Of a stretch of DNA of 64,000 bases, positions 47,301 to 57,542 are shown in pieces (position 1 is the first letter of the stretch; each line of letters begins with the position of its first letter). This stretch comes from Sipunculus nudus. Its lineage: Eukaryota > Annelida > Sipuncula > Golfingiida > Sipunculidae. The notes beneath the pieces are model-generated. The model had not been told where the DNA came from. It did not search any database and saw only the letters and a program-made list of their open reading frames with translations. The translations under genes were made by a program, and so were the position numbers. The stretch lies in NCBI GenBank assembly GCA_026874595.1, contig CM049318.1, forward strand, positions 50,808,750-50,872,749. Direction: 5' to 3'.

Positions 47301-50300
47301 TTTTATGCAAGAACCATTATCCTGCTACTATTACCCATTCCTCTTAATCCATGAACCGACGAGTAAGCCCCTCTGACACGGTGCCAAGTAAGATGGTGAC
47401 TTATTCCGAACCCCCATGTTCCCGAATTTAGTTGTTCTTAAATAATATATCTATGATATTTACTCTGTGTTTATTTTTGGGTAGTTTATCAGGGTGGTTC
47501 CAAGTATACTTAAGCCGCTATCAAATGACGAGGTACCGAGTTGGCCCCGAGCTCACTCGGTTTAACTCGTTGAAATGTTTGTGTTAACTCGGCTAAATCG
47601 GATTGCCTAGTGAGAATATTAAATACAATAAGATGAGGTGTTTCCTCCGCAACTGGAAAGAGCATCTCTGCCTCGGTAGCAATTTTGACAGGAATTCCCG
47701 CCATCGATGGATGACCCGCCCTAAATTCGTGCGGAAATCGTACGTATCTCTCTATTAGGTGATACAGGTCGTACTGAATTCGAAGGTCTTTTACTGAACT
47801 TGTGCATCCCGAACTCAACTTAGTATCAGTCGCAGCACGATTAACAAAACTCGTCTCTGCTTCATGGAACCCTCGTGTTACACTCTTACATAATTCGTAG
47901 ATTTCAAAGTTCTAATGATTTTCCATTAACTAAGAACACGGGATATTTGGAATAACTGGTCACTCATGCAACTAGAATTTCCTAGCAGCATAGCTGACAA
48001 GCCAAGCACGATCTTTCCTGTTGAATCGGAAATCCTTGTCATAATTGTGGGCAGACACGGATTAAAGGAAGCAATTACGCCACAGGACTATACAACCGCT
48101 CAACTTTTGGACAAGACCTTACTGCAGAAAACACCCTACTGGTTGATTGTGATATGACCCGACTTACGTAGATAGTTCCGAGTTAACTCCGAGCAAGATC
48201 GTATTACATTTCGTGCATTTTATATATGTTTGAAATACTACAGATTAAGTACGAAATAGTATAAGTTAAATCAAGTTGGCTGAGCCATCCCAAGCTTAGG
48301 TCAATGAATACATTTTAGTGTCTGCAAGTGTCTGTGTTTTCCGAGTTTACTGATAAAATTGTTATCACAGGTTCACCGTAGGGGTGTCAGACCGCTCCAG
48401 TTCCTCTGGCTGTACCGCTGATGTTGATACTTGGAGCTTCTACGAGGGTTTGGCATGCGTAAAAACAAAGACGAAGCTGACTTGTGGAACACCAATTCAA
48501 TTGTCATGGACAAACCTCGGGTCGACTAAATATCCAGACCTCATTGGGTGGGGAGATTCCGTTGCTAGTGGAGGTACCCCGAATAGATTACAATGCACAA
48601 CACTGAAATATGCAACAGCTCAGACTACTTGTAAGAGTTCTCTGGGTAGTTGTGGTAACACTGTGACGAATAAACATATGTGCTTGGAGAGGACGGCATC
48701 CATCAACCAAGGGGGGTACTATGGTGACGCAGGGGCAGCAATAATTTATAATGGAAAACTTAAAGGTATCATGTCTCACATGTCGTGCAGCTCAAACATT
48801 ATATATACTGGCGGCATGAAAATAAATAAAATGCTTGACGGCCTGCTTACAAACTGTGGTTGCCTCATGGCCAGACTGGGTGAGTAAATGTCATGATATG
48901 TACTGCTTATCGATATTCATACCTCCGCCAGAAAGATGTTTTTCTTGTCCGTTCAGAATCTTTACGCAAAAAGTGATAAACAATTGTTAATGAAATTTTG
49001 TTGAGGGTCAGAGTAACACAAAAGGCACAGTGAATTTTGTTTTTGCGATATTCTGGATGATTTGATTATTATTATTATTTAATTCCAAGGATGTGACACA
49101 GAGCGTTTCTTTGTCCACGGGTAAACCGCTTCATTAATACGTGTTATTGCCAGCATTTCTTTAGTATATGACATTGTTAACCCATGTTTCTGAATTTTGA
49201 CCTTTGCAAGAAACACAGGAAAAGTTTAATTGGGCCGGGTGGGGGGGGGGGATGGTGGGGGGGGGGGGGGGGGGGCTTCTTGGCGGAGATATCAGGTACT
49301 CATAAGACAATCCCGGTTTTTATTTTCCTTTATTCAATTTCTCTTCATATAAAAATTATGTTCAACATTTTTTTGTTTAAATCAATTATATTAATCATAT
49401 GCTTTGTGTCTGACGTCTTTGATATGTGAATTATTACATAGCGGCGTCGATTTATCTGCATGGGTGGAGAGTTGACTCATATGCGTAGGTTTTGGCAATA
49501 ATAGATTTTTTAAGCTATAAATATATTATGAATTGATCACTTTGTAAAAAATGAGAATAATAATACCAGCTTGACCGTATGTTCACATTAAAATTACTTT
49601 GTTGGATCAAATTTTAATTTAAAGAATAAATTAACTAAAAATTGAACATTAATCACCTTCGTATAACAGAAATATAAATAAAGAATAATATGCGTGCCGC
49701 ATTGAGGAAATTATAAAATTCTTAAATAGATAATAAATAAATAACACTACTCCTAATTGAAAATTTAATTTTACTTTGCAAACGAATGTATGTCAGGCGA
49801 ATTATTGTATTTCTTAAATGTAATTAAAATCTTATACTAAAAAATATACCTTTAGAATTATAAATGATTTTTTTAATTGGATAAAAAATCTCGGTTCAGG
49901 CTAAGACGATTCTGACGCCTATTCGCCAAGTATAAATGAAGGCGACTCATATACCAATCGGACTTTCGAGTACAATAACGAGGATGATGTTGTACCGGAG
50001 GAGTAGGATGCCCCCTCAACATCTTATGCTCCTTTTTAAGTGCTTGTTAGTAAGATGCGTGTATGATTTAGTAATCCTTCATAATCATATTGTAAGCTTT
50101 GGAAAAAGAACAAAACTTCAACATTTACTGTAGCTTAAATTTTGCATGAACGTAAAATTTTGACATTCATGGCCATTCCGTCTTACTTTGTTTGACCATG
50201 CTTAAAATACATGGCAACCTATGGGATAACTTTGATTTTGCTACTTATTTCTGGGGCTGTGCGAACCTCGATACGGTGATTCACATATTGTCTATCGCGA

Positions 50301-53300
50301 TACAGTTTTAAAATATTGATATTTTTATATTTTGTTTATGTGAAACGGATTTCTAAAATTGAAAACGTTTCTGATACACATAAAGACATCTAAACAGTTT
50401 GGAATTAATGGCAGGTTGAAATTGAAAGCCACTACTTTTATATAAAGTTGCAACTATGCCATCCAAATTTACTTCCGTTTTGTCTAATATCATAAGATGA
50501 AGTCTGTTGAAGTCGTAGGGCAGTCCTTTTAAAATTGGGTAAAGCTCGTGATCATTCGTGACCATTCGTGACACAGTTTCACTTCTAGAATGATCACGAA
50601 TTATGACAACTTTAACCCGACTTGCCAAGATACTGTAAAAATATCGCTATGACATGTGACGGCAAAGTTAAAATTTTGCACATTTCAACAATAGCGCCAC
50701 GAATCGAAAATATTCAAATCAAAGGAATATTCAAGACATTCCTACAACACTCTCATGACTTCCCTACGAAGTATTATGATGTCAGTTCGTGGTGATTTGG
50801 CGTTAAATTCGGGGAGTCGGAAGCGAGCTTTTAACTTTAATATATGTTTAACGATTAAATTTTTATTTTGTATATTTATTCATTGGATTATCTTAGTTTA
50901 CAATTCCGTGCGACATAGCTACTCAATAGTCAAAGCTTGCAGTGCCTATTACTGCTGACAGAGATGTCCTTGACATGACCTATATAAATCCTCTATGTCG
51001 AATGTGTCACAAACTCTGTGGTCGCGGAATAATATCTCTGTATTTGAAGAGTTTGTCTGGTTCTAAATTTGATCATTAAAACTCAGATAATAGCGAAACT
51101 GCACACTGAAAAAGTTTTCAATTCTTACTCAAACGAGCATTTAACTGTTTCTACTGTCCACTTTGGATGATTCAAGCAAAAGAGGTCTTGTATCAATGTT
51201 CTCAAAGGCACAATGACACCAATCTTTTTTTTGCATTGTGTGAAAATTAAACGGTACAGCAAATCTTATATACACAAGTACATTCAATAAAGCCGCACCA
51301 AACACATTATTTGTTAAACGGACCCTGAACACCGAAACTTTTTAAAATTATTTTTTCGAGATATCATGTATAATTTTTTAGGTTGCCAAGACTAATAACA
51401 AATAAACTACTTCAGGTATTTGTTTCTTTGAATATACCAAAGATCACAAAATTGCACCATATTTTGGGACCTGTTTCTCTTTTGCACAAAATAATTTGCA
51501 GCGAATCCATTGAACAGATAATTTTTGTGGCCTAAACAACATATTTATGTTGTTTTGTATTTAAGGAACCCTTCAGTCAGCGACTTCTGAATCGGACGAT
51601 CCGGGATCAGGTGACAGTGATACGGAGTCAATCACGGTATGTTTTCCTAGTGTGTTAATAATTAAGATGATTCTAACTACTTATAGGCATATGGAAATTA
51701 TAAATTTAATTTTACCTCTATAGTTCAGATTTCATTGGATCTATTATTTGACAAATAATAGTTGCAATTATTTGTTGTTTGATAAGACCTGCTGTAGATA
51801 ACACCTTACTTCAAAGTTGAACGTTACTTGGTCAAGGCTTTGTTTTCACTTTGTTTGGGTCTTTTTCTATTCTGTTATCCCTCCATCAATATCTTCATGG
51901 AACACATTCTTTGGGAAACAGGCAATTTGAATGCTCCCATCAATTGATTTCTAGCCTTCCTGGAAAAATTGTTAAAAATGGCCAAACTTACCACAGGCAT
52001 ACACATATGCAGCAAACCCGGCGGTTGGGGTAGGGATATTATTGGAAACTTCGGGGAGGGGGGGGGGGGAGGGGGGTCTGTGCACCCTAATTATAATCTA
52101 TGATGTATTGGAACAAGGGCCTAGGCACAAATAGCCCCCTCTTTATATTTATCAAGGAATGTGTTGCATCAGTGATACCCAATTTTTTTAGAAACTTCGG
52201 CAAGAACTATATTTAAAAAAAAAAACAAAAAAAACTTGCAGTATACAAAATGGAAATTAAAAAACCTGCAGGTTCCTGTGATGTGATAAAAGGCCTAAAA
52301 TTAGTCAATGATATTAAAATTTGCTTCATGAGATAATGGTAAAAGAGTTTGCACCATATATAGAAACATGTGAAATTAGAACATTCGGCGATAAGCAGAA
52401 TTTGAATTCCTGTGGATGCATTGGTCTTAGTATAATTCTGAATATAATTCTTTTCAATATATTGTTCACTGGGCACAAAAACTCATTAAACAAAGGTGGC
52501 GCCACCTGCAGGTTATTCACATGTTATTTATGTGCAAAGTAAGTATGTAAAATTGGGTGAAGAAGCAGCAATTGTCTAGAGGAGTCTGGGGCGGGATGGA
52601 CGGACGGAAGGACAGAAGGGAAATCGGAAAATTTTGCATTCAACAACATTTGATCTCCGTTGGAAACATCAGTCTGAAAATAATTATGTTTAATATATTA
52701 TTCTTTGAATATCCCTAGCTCCATGCAAGGAATCTTTGCATTGAATTGAAGGCTAAAGTATTTTTGTGTACTGAATAATTTGAATAAAAGTAAAAAGAAC
52801 ACTGTGGAGCGCATAAACTCATTTAAGAGAGGTGGTGCCAGGTGCAGGAATCATATCTCTGTCATGTGTTGAGGAAGTTTGTAAAATTTGGTGTGGAAGG
52901 CAGCAAGGGTCCTAAAGATATGTAATAAAAGAATAGGGCAGGACGGATAGACGAAAGGACGATAGGGAAATCAGAATATTTAGCGATCAGCGATTTCCTA
53001 TGGAAATTTCATCATGAAATAACTCTGTTTCCTTTGGTGTTCATTGATTTACCCTACCTCCAAGGAATCCATTTAATTTGAAAGCTGTTTTACTGTTCTT
53101 ATTTATTGACTGTTCTGAAGGAAAGTCAACAGACCATTTTAGTGCGAAGAAAGAGAGGTGGCATAAAACATTTGTGGCATCTGCATGTTATAATCAAATG
53201 TAAGACGTGTGCTGAGTAAATCTGTACCTTTTGGTGTTTTAGTCTTAAAGATGAAGGCTTAAAGATATGGGGCGGGACGGAAGGACAGACTCGGGGCTCG

Positions 53301-54652
53301 CGGACCGTTTAAGTAGGTCTCCCTCCTACAGCAGGGGACTAAAACATAACACTTTCTAATACTCTCCTGAATTCCGTCAGTGTTAATTCATGTACAAGCC
53401 TTTAACAACGTACTAGTTAACTTTACATATCCGCCCCAACCCCCTCCATATAAACTTTCTGGGCTCAAGCAGATATATTTTATCCAATATTGAACCCAAT
53501 TGAATATTTTTGGATTAGAAAGGTCGAAAAGTCAATTGGCCGTGAAGTTAGGAAACTAAGGTTAAATATTCATATGATAAGCTTGAACGGCGAGCAGGGG
53601 TTCTCTGGGACTTCTATTATCACTCATCCGATAAATAAGTTATATCATGTACCCGTTTCCAACAAACATTGGACTGGAGCACTTAGGGTAATACCAGGTT
53701 AAGAATCAAGTAATCTTTACCATTAACAAAAAAAACTGATGCATGTACTGCATGTATATTAAAAGAAAATTCACATCAAATCTATAACAAAAAGGGCTGT
53801 TTTCAATTTTTTTGCTTAAAAACCGTGATTTACTGTGGATTTTCCTGAGCAATACTTGGATTAGTTCCGGTAAAGCTATGAACGTTTATTCTGCTGCTCA
53901 TCGGGTGAACCTGTGTTACTGAAACATGATAAAGTGTACAACTCAGGAACGTTTGATTAGAAGTTCCTTGCAGAGACTTCATTTCTATTTTATATAAGTG
54001 TTCTTCGGCCCAGTCATCTCGCAGATTGCATAGAACTAATTGGCCCTAAGCTGAGGAAGTATTTTTATACTTTTTAATTGAATAAGAAGAGCTGATGCAG
54101 AGCTCTTTTATTTATATCAGTTCAGCAAAGCGTGAACCAAGTTTTCACGGTGTTTTAACCGAAATAGTAAGTGGTGATGTTTGTCTTACAAGAGTTAGGC
54201 TCAGTTGGTTTGTGTTTCAATTTTGCAAATTCTCCAACAAACCACCTGATTGGAGAAACAGCATCTGGGGAAGGGTAAATGTTTGTGGCATCATTTGACC
54301 GTCATGATATTTCTGTGCGTCGAGAGAATTTGATTATAATATCATTCGAAATGTTCAGTTTGTCATTTATTCTCTCACCTTTCTGCAGGCTAGCTGTCCG
54401 GCGGGTCAGAAAACCATCTGTATGAAATGTAAAAAGCTTACTGCGAACAGCGCGTTTTGTGCCGGCAACCATGACGGCTCCGGAAACTCAACTCTGTCTG
54501 GACAGGCATGCAGTTCAGATAATGTACAGAATACGGCATTCACATGTGACACCGCGACCAAGACCGCCACGTGCGACCACACCAAGATGACGGGCGGTTG
54601 TGATTGCTGCGATTACAAGATCAGAGGGTTATTTTGTTATGCACAACCATAA
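44271..54652 (+). CDS. Secreted catalytically dead S1 (trypsin-like) protease homologue with acidic linker and Cys-rich C-terminal domain; 5 exons, 350 aa
   Basis: Spliced CDS: 44,271-44,337, 46,636-46,777, 48,371-48,879, 51,566-51,636, 54,389-54,652; all introns GT-AG with phases 1, 2, 1, 0. Residues 1-19 are a signal peptide (cleavage after GVNA). The mature chain starts ILGGYNC (20-26), matching the IVGGYTC start of trypsins. Further S1 landmarks: CSGTLI (46-51), VLTTKQC (56-62), GWGDSVASGG (129-138), LQC (143-145), GDAG (188-191), GIMS (202-205). Predicted disulfides 26-145, 46-62 and 157-174 correspond to trypsin 22-157, 42-58, 168-182. The catalytic His57 position is Gln61; Ser195 is Ala190; the specificity Asp189 position is Gly184; Cys191 is Tyr186; Trp215 is His206. 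Asp87 or Asp89 may sit at the Asp102 position. Residues 241-263 form an acidic Ser/Asp/Glu linker; 264-350 is an unrecognised domain with 11 Cys. Expected to be secreted, without protease activity, and to act by binding. Known pseudoprotease homologues serve in immunity, adhesion or as cofactors; which applies here is unknown. Confidence 0.85.
44338..46635 (+). other. Intron 1 (2298 bp)
   Basis: Starts GTAAGG, ends TTGTTCCTCAAG. Contains no recognised mobile element except a poly-G/TATTGACG fragment at 46,505-46,570 related to the 4870-5240 repeat. A minus-strand frame at 45,669-45,911 is not supported. Confidence 0.75.
46636..46777 (+). CDS. Exon 2: N-terminal half-barrel with degenerate catalytic His
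   Basis: Encodes residues 23-70. Carries the Cys42-Cys58 pair (C46, C62) and TTKQC where active proteases have TAAHC, so the catalytic histidine is replaced by glutamine. Donor GTAAGT at 46,778; intron phase 2, ending shortly after the His57 position as in trypsin genes. Confidence 0.85.
46778..48370 (+). other. Intron 2 (1593 bp)
   Basis: Starts GTAAGT, ends TTATCACAG. Contains a region with longer open frames on both strands (47,510-48,160), annotated separately. Confidence 0.75.
47510..47818 (-). other. Unrecognised 102-codon open frame within intron 2
   Basis: Minus-strand frame from ATG at 47,818 with balanced composition, including FPHEFRAGHPSMAGIPVKIA. The surrounding 47,510-48,200 is less AT-rich than the rest of the intron and repeats GAGTTAAC/GTTAACTC-type words at both ends. 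This suggests an inserted mobile element or retrocopy, but I recognise no family and found no clear terminal repeats. Confidence 0.25.
48371..48879 (+). CDS. Exon 3: bulk of the S1 domain including dead Ser site
   Basis: Encodes residues 70-240. Contains GWGDSVASGG, the RLQC Cys, the C157-C174 loop, YYGDAGAAI in place of CQGDSGGP, and the C-terminal strand/helix KINKMLDGLL. The distance from C62 to GWG is 66 residues, about 15 shorter than in trypsin, so the loops around Asp102 are trimmed. Donor GTGAGT at 48,880; phase 1. Confidence 0.9.
49229..49275 (+). repeat. Poly-G tract
   Basis: Almost uninterrupted G for about 45 bases, with a few non-G breaks. G-quadruplex potential on the + (sense) strand of intron 3. 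Confidence 0.9.
50250..50430 (+). repeat. CGATA-rich dispersed repeat, copy 5 (head only)
   Basis: CTATCGCGATACAGTTTTAA, AATATTGATATTTTT, then GACATCTAAA and ATTAATGGCAGGTTGAAA, in the same order as 8321-8430 and 23,320-23,450. Truncated after about 180 bases. Confidence 0.7.
51566..51636 (+). CDS. Exon 4: acidic Ser/Asp/Glu linker
   Basis: 71 bases encoding residues 240-263. Seven Asp/Glu and six Ser in 23 residues, no Cys. Donor GTATGT at 51,637; phase 0. Likely a flexible, negatively charged spacer between the S1-like and Cys-rich domains. Confidence 0.75.
52480..53330 (+). repeat. Three-unit degenerate tandem repeat, period about 340 bp
   Basis: GGGGCGGGATGGACGGACGG near 52,588, GGGCAGGACGGATAGACGAA near 52,936 and GGGGCGGGACGGAAGGACAG near 53,270 are spaced 347 and 334 bases. 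Each is preceded about 95-120 bases upstream by an AGGTGGYGCCACCTGCAGG-like word (52,495, 52,831, 53,156). It shares TGGCGCCACCTGCA with the satellite at 16.9-17.7 kb. Confidence 0.75.
53466..53555 (+). pseudogene. Possible DDE transposase C-terminal scrap
   Basis: One frame reads FYPILNPIEYFWIRKVEKSI, resembling the LNPIE-x-x-W signature around the last catalytic acidic residue of IS630/Tc1-like transposases. No other part of a transposase is recognisable, so this could be chance. Confidence 0.3.
54389..54652 (+). CDS. Exon 5: Cys-rich C-terminal domain and stop
   Basis: Encodes residues 264-350 then TAA at 54,650-54,652. Cysteines at 266, 274, 277, 287, 304, 316, 325, 334, 336, 337 and 346, including a CPAGQKTICMKC start and a CDCC cluster. 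Eleven Cys in this domain plus an apparently unpaired Cys in the S1 part would permit an inter-domain or inter-chain bond. No known family recognised. Confidence 0.85.
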   Translation, partial: ASCPAGQKTICMKCKKLTANSAFCAGNHDGSGNSTLSGQACSSDNVQNTAFTCDTATKTATCDHTKMTGGCDCCDYKIRGLFCYAQP

Positions 54653-54811
54653 GCCAAATACATGGAAGAAGATACAATACCGACCAATACCGATACAATA
54701 CCGACCGGCATACACCATTTGAAATCGAAAAATAATAATCAACAGTTAAAAATTGATAAAATATCAAATTTAAATACTGTTCAAACAGATATTACGATAC
54801 CATAAAGATGA

Positions 54812-54817
54812 AATAAA
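54812..54817 (+). terminator. Polyadenylation signal of the protease-homologue gene
   Basis: AATAAA 160 bases after the stop, followed by a T/G-rich stretch at 54,838-54,870. Other AATAAA occur at about 55,270 and 55,426 and could be alternatives. Confidence 0.65.
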
Positions 54818-54869
54818 AAACGTTTGCAAAACTGAGGATGCTGGTCAATTTGATTCTGGTAATTTTCTT

Positions 54870-55990
54870 AAGATTCTTAAATATTTTCCCATATTACTGC
54901 GGAGTTTTTAGTAATAACTTTGAGAGAAATCCACTCTTTATGCTTGCTGGTGATGGAATTGACTTTTAATTTTATTTTAATTAAATGTTTGTTATTTCAC
55001 TATCGGTAGCACAATGGGTTTATTCACGATTATTTACGAAATGGATCTAATTTTACGTTAAAATGGATGAAGCCAAACCATTTATTTAGGATTTGGGGTT
55101 TTAAAATGTTGGGACCTACATTAGGCACAAACCTACTAAAACTTCTCTTTACAAATATACATGTTCACATAACGATGACCTGCGGTTATCATTGATTCAG
55201 TTTGAAAGGATATTCGAGAGAAATTCATGGTGTGGTTGCATGCTCGGTCATGCTTGTTTCTCGGGGTAGAATAAACGACAATGTTAAGGAAGTGAACGTT
55301 GGAAAGCATTCATTTGAATTTTTGATTAAATTTACGTCCTGTTTGCTTTTAGTTTAAAGGGAAAGTAATGCAGGAAAATTAATTATGAACGCATTCATGT
55401 TTGTACACGTTGTACCTTTTTGTTGGAATAAACGGTAATTTTCAGTTCAACAGGTGTCCGTTTTTTAGTATTAACATTTTTCGTAACGAGCAGACATCTT
55501 CTTAGCCGCCCTTCACACTGGTAGTCAGGATGTAAGACATTCTAGCCACCCCTTCTTCTCCATATAAGTCAGCCATTGCAAACATGTGAATTTCTAGCTT
55601 ACTTGCCCCAAAGAGAGCTAAGAAAAACGACGTTGTCCTCCAATGGTCCAATAGTTTGGAGTCCCTGTGACTTCTGACAAGCATCTACCAAATGACATGG
55701 AATATAATATAATATGTCACTCAGTCATTTTAGAACCTGCAAGCGTTAGATACAGTACATGCTGCCCAGTCTCAGGTGATTGGTTCAGGCTATGTATAAC
55801 AGGTCATTTAATTATTTTATTTATCTCAAGTACTTGGAGTATTGTAGGTGTCTGCTTAATAATGACATTCAATCTAAATTTAGAATTTAATCCAAGTTCT
55901 CATAGCATAATTAATGAAATGAAGAGACGAGTCGCACCATAAACGTGCGGAACATTAAGTTCCACTTTGATAACGCAAATTACTGGAAAT
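54870..55990. other. Unassigned intergenic DNA downstream of the gene
   Basis: No gene recognised. Frames at 55,502-55,684 (minus) and 55,667-55,942 (plus) have no supporting features. Confidence 0.4.
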
Positions 55991-55999
55991 CCCTGGCCC

Positions 56000-56330
56000 C
56001 TAAAACTTGAGGAAAAGTAAGTCCCAGTTCTCATTCCAAAAACTACAGCAGCCGAGACTTTGGGAGAATATAGTCCCGATGCTCGACATATATTACGCTA
56101 ATATACAGGCGAGTGGAAGGTTAAGTCTGTGGGAAATATAGTCCCTGCCTCTTAAAAAAAAAAACAGAAATAACCGGAATGGACAGATAAGTGGCAGGCA
56201 AAGCCTGTGGAAACAGGCAAAGCCTGTGGAAATATTATAGACCCTGTCCTAAAAAGTAACACAAACTATCAGAATAGGCAGGCGAGTGGCACCTAAAACC
56301 TGCTGACATTATATACCGGATTTTAAGGGG
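56000..56330 (+). repeat. Degenerate tandem repeat, unit about 70-95 bp
   Basis: Recurring words AATATAGTCCC (about 56,067, 56,136 and a variant at 56,232), CAGGCGAGTGG (56,106 and 56,279), and AGTCTGTGGGAAATATAG. An inner exact duplication GGCAAAGCCTGTGGAAA occurs at about 56,197 and 56,217. Confidence 0.7.
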
Positions 56331-56830
56331 CCTAATCAACTCTCTGGCCTTTATAAACTTAAGGAAATTCCTTGGAGCTTTTACAAAAATAGGCCAGAAT
56401 ACGTCGATATCACGAAATATCGGCAGCTAGTTTTATTTATATAAACGTGTTGACTATATGTGGGGGGGGGGGAACGCCAAAATAAAACAAATTCAACAAA
56501 GGCATCTTGCGGCAAGTCACATAAGCCAGAGCTTCGTAAACGACGTTTTGCAACAAGAGACCTTAATTTCTACCGCCACACATATGCAACCCACTGCCTT
56601 AGATTACATGGTTTTCTCGTTTGTCAAAATTGCTTTTTTTTTACAAACACGTTGTTGATAAACAAGTTAATACATTCTTCACGGAGACGTTATAAGAAAT
56701 TTCCATAACCAGAATTGCCACTAGATGATTAATATTTACACAGAGGAAGCCAGAAATCAAATAAAATCTGTATTCAAAGGTAGGTGAATGTTCGCCTTTA
56801 AGGCAAACAAACTATAACAACCCTCCAAAC
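56330..56830 (+). repeat. Dispersed repeat, family E, copy 3
   Basis: TTCCTTGGAGCTTTTACAAA, AGGCCAGAATACGTCGATAT, GTTGATAAACAAGTTAATAC, CACAGAGGAAGCCAGAAAT, TTCAAAGGTAGG. See 34,720-35,110. A short poly-G run lies at 56,462-56,471. The overlapping frames at 56,458-56,708 are repeat translations. Confidence 0.75.
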
Positions 56831-56929
56831 CTTTGGTGGCCGTCAAAACATGTTTAAAAAAAATCTCTGACCTTTGTTAACACAAACTACAGGAACTCAC
56901 GGGAGGATGGCATTCACAACCTAGAGCAA

Positions 56930-57245
56930 AATATATCCGGCCCCTTACATAACAATTAAGTATAAGATTTTGGAAAATGAGGTGTTATGTTTTCAGTGTA
57001 AGTTTAATTCTAAATCAGTTAAGATATAATATTTCATAGTTACTCATAAATGGAACCAAAGGCTATAATTCTACTTATTATGTATATTTCATTTGCAATA
57101 TAAATATATAATTCTCTGAATAGGGCCGGGAAGGGGGCAGGGGTTGGTAACGTTGACCCCCACCCCTCCCCATCCCATGCAAAAATAGTCGGGGGGGGGG
57201 GGGTATATCATACCCCCAATCCATTCCTATATTGACGCCCCTACG
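56930..57245 (+). repeat. Dispersed repeat with poly-G tract, copy 2
   Basis: Partner of 4870-5240: AAGTATAAGATTTTG, CCAAAGGCTATAATTC, AATTCTCTGAATAGGG, poly-G at 57,190-57,203, GGGTATATCATACCCCCAAT, TATTGACGCCCCT at 57,230. Confidence 0.7.
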
Positions 57246-57542
57246 TGACATGGAGAAGTTATCTAGATACTGAGTTTTCACATTACGTATCTTGCTTGGA
57301 CCTATTAACTTGAAGAGGTGGTTTGGGTTGTAACGTTTGTATGGTGGTCAATATATTATCAGATGTCTTCCCCGAACAGTAACCATAGGGTTTGGTTACT
57401 AGGTCGGGCCCAGTAATCAAGGCTTGTTCGAGCGATTAATAAAGGCTGATGAATTCATTTATAACATTGTCAGAAATTTCAAAGAAATTCTAAATACCGT
57501 AACCCGAATTAACACCATGGTTGTATAAAAGTTTTAAAAATA

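Larger units (their letters stand above)
48880..51565 (+). other. Intron 3 (2686 bp)
   Basis: Starts GTGAGT, ends TTGTATTTAAG. Contains a poly-G tract (49,229-49,275) and the head of a CGATA-rich repeat (50,250-50,430). Frames at 49,184-49,429, 50,353-50,628 and 50,755-50,958 are not supported as coding. Confidence 0.75.
51637..54388 (+). other. Intron 4 (2752 bp)
   Basis: Starts GTATGT, ends CCTTTCTGCAG. Contains a poly-G tract (52,054-52,077), a three-unit tandem repeat (about 52,480-53,330) and a possible transposase scrap (53,466-53,555). Confidence 0.75.

Noticed and set aside
48588-48779. 63-codon minus-strand frame
   Set aside because: Antisense shadow of exon 3 of the protease-homologue gene.
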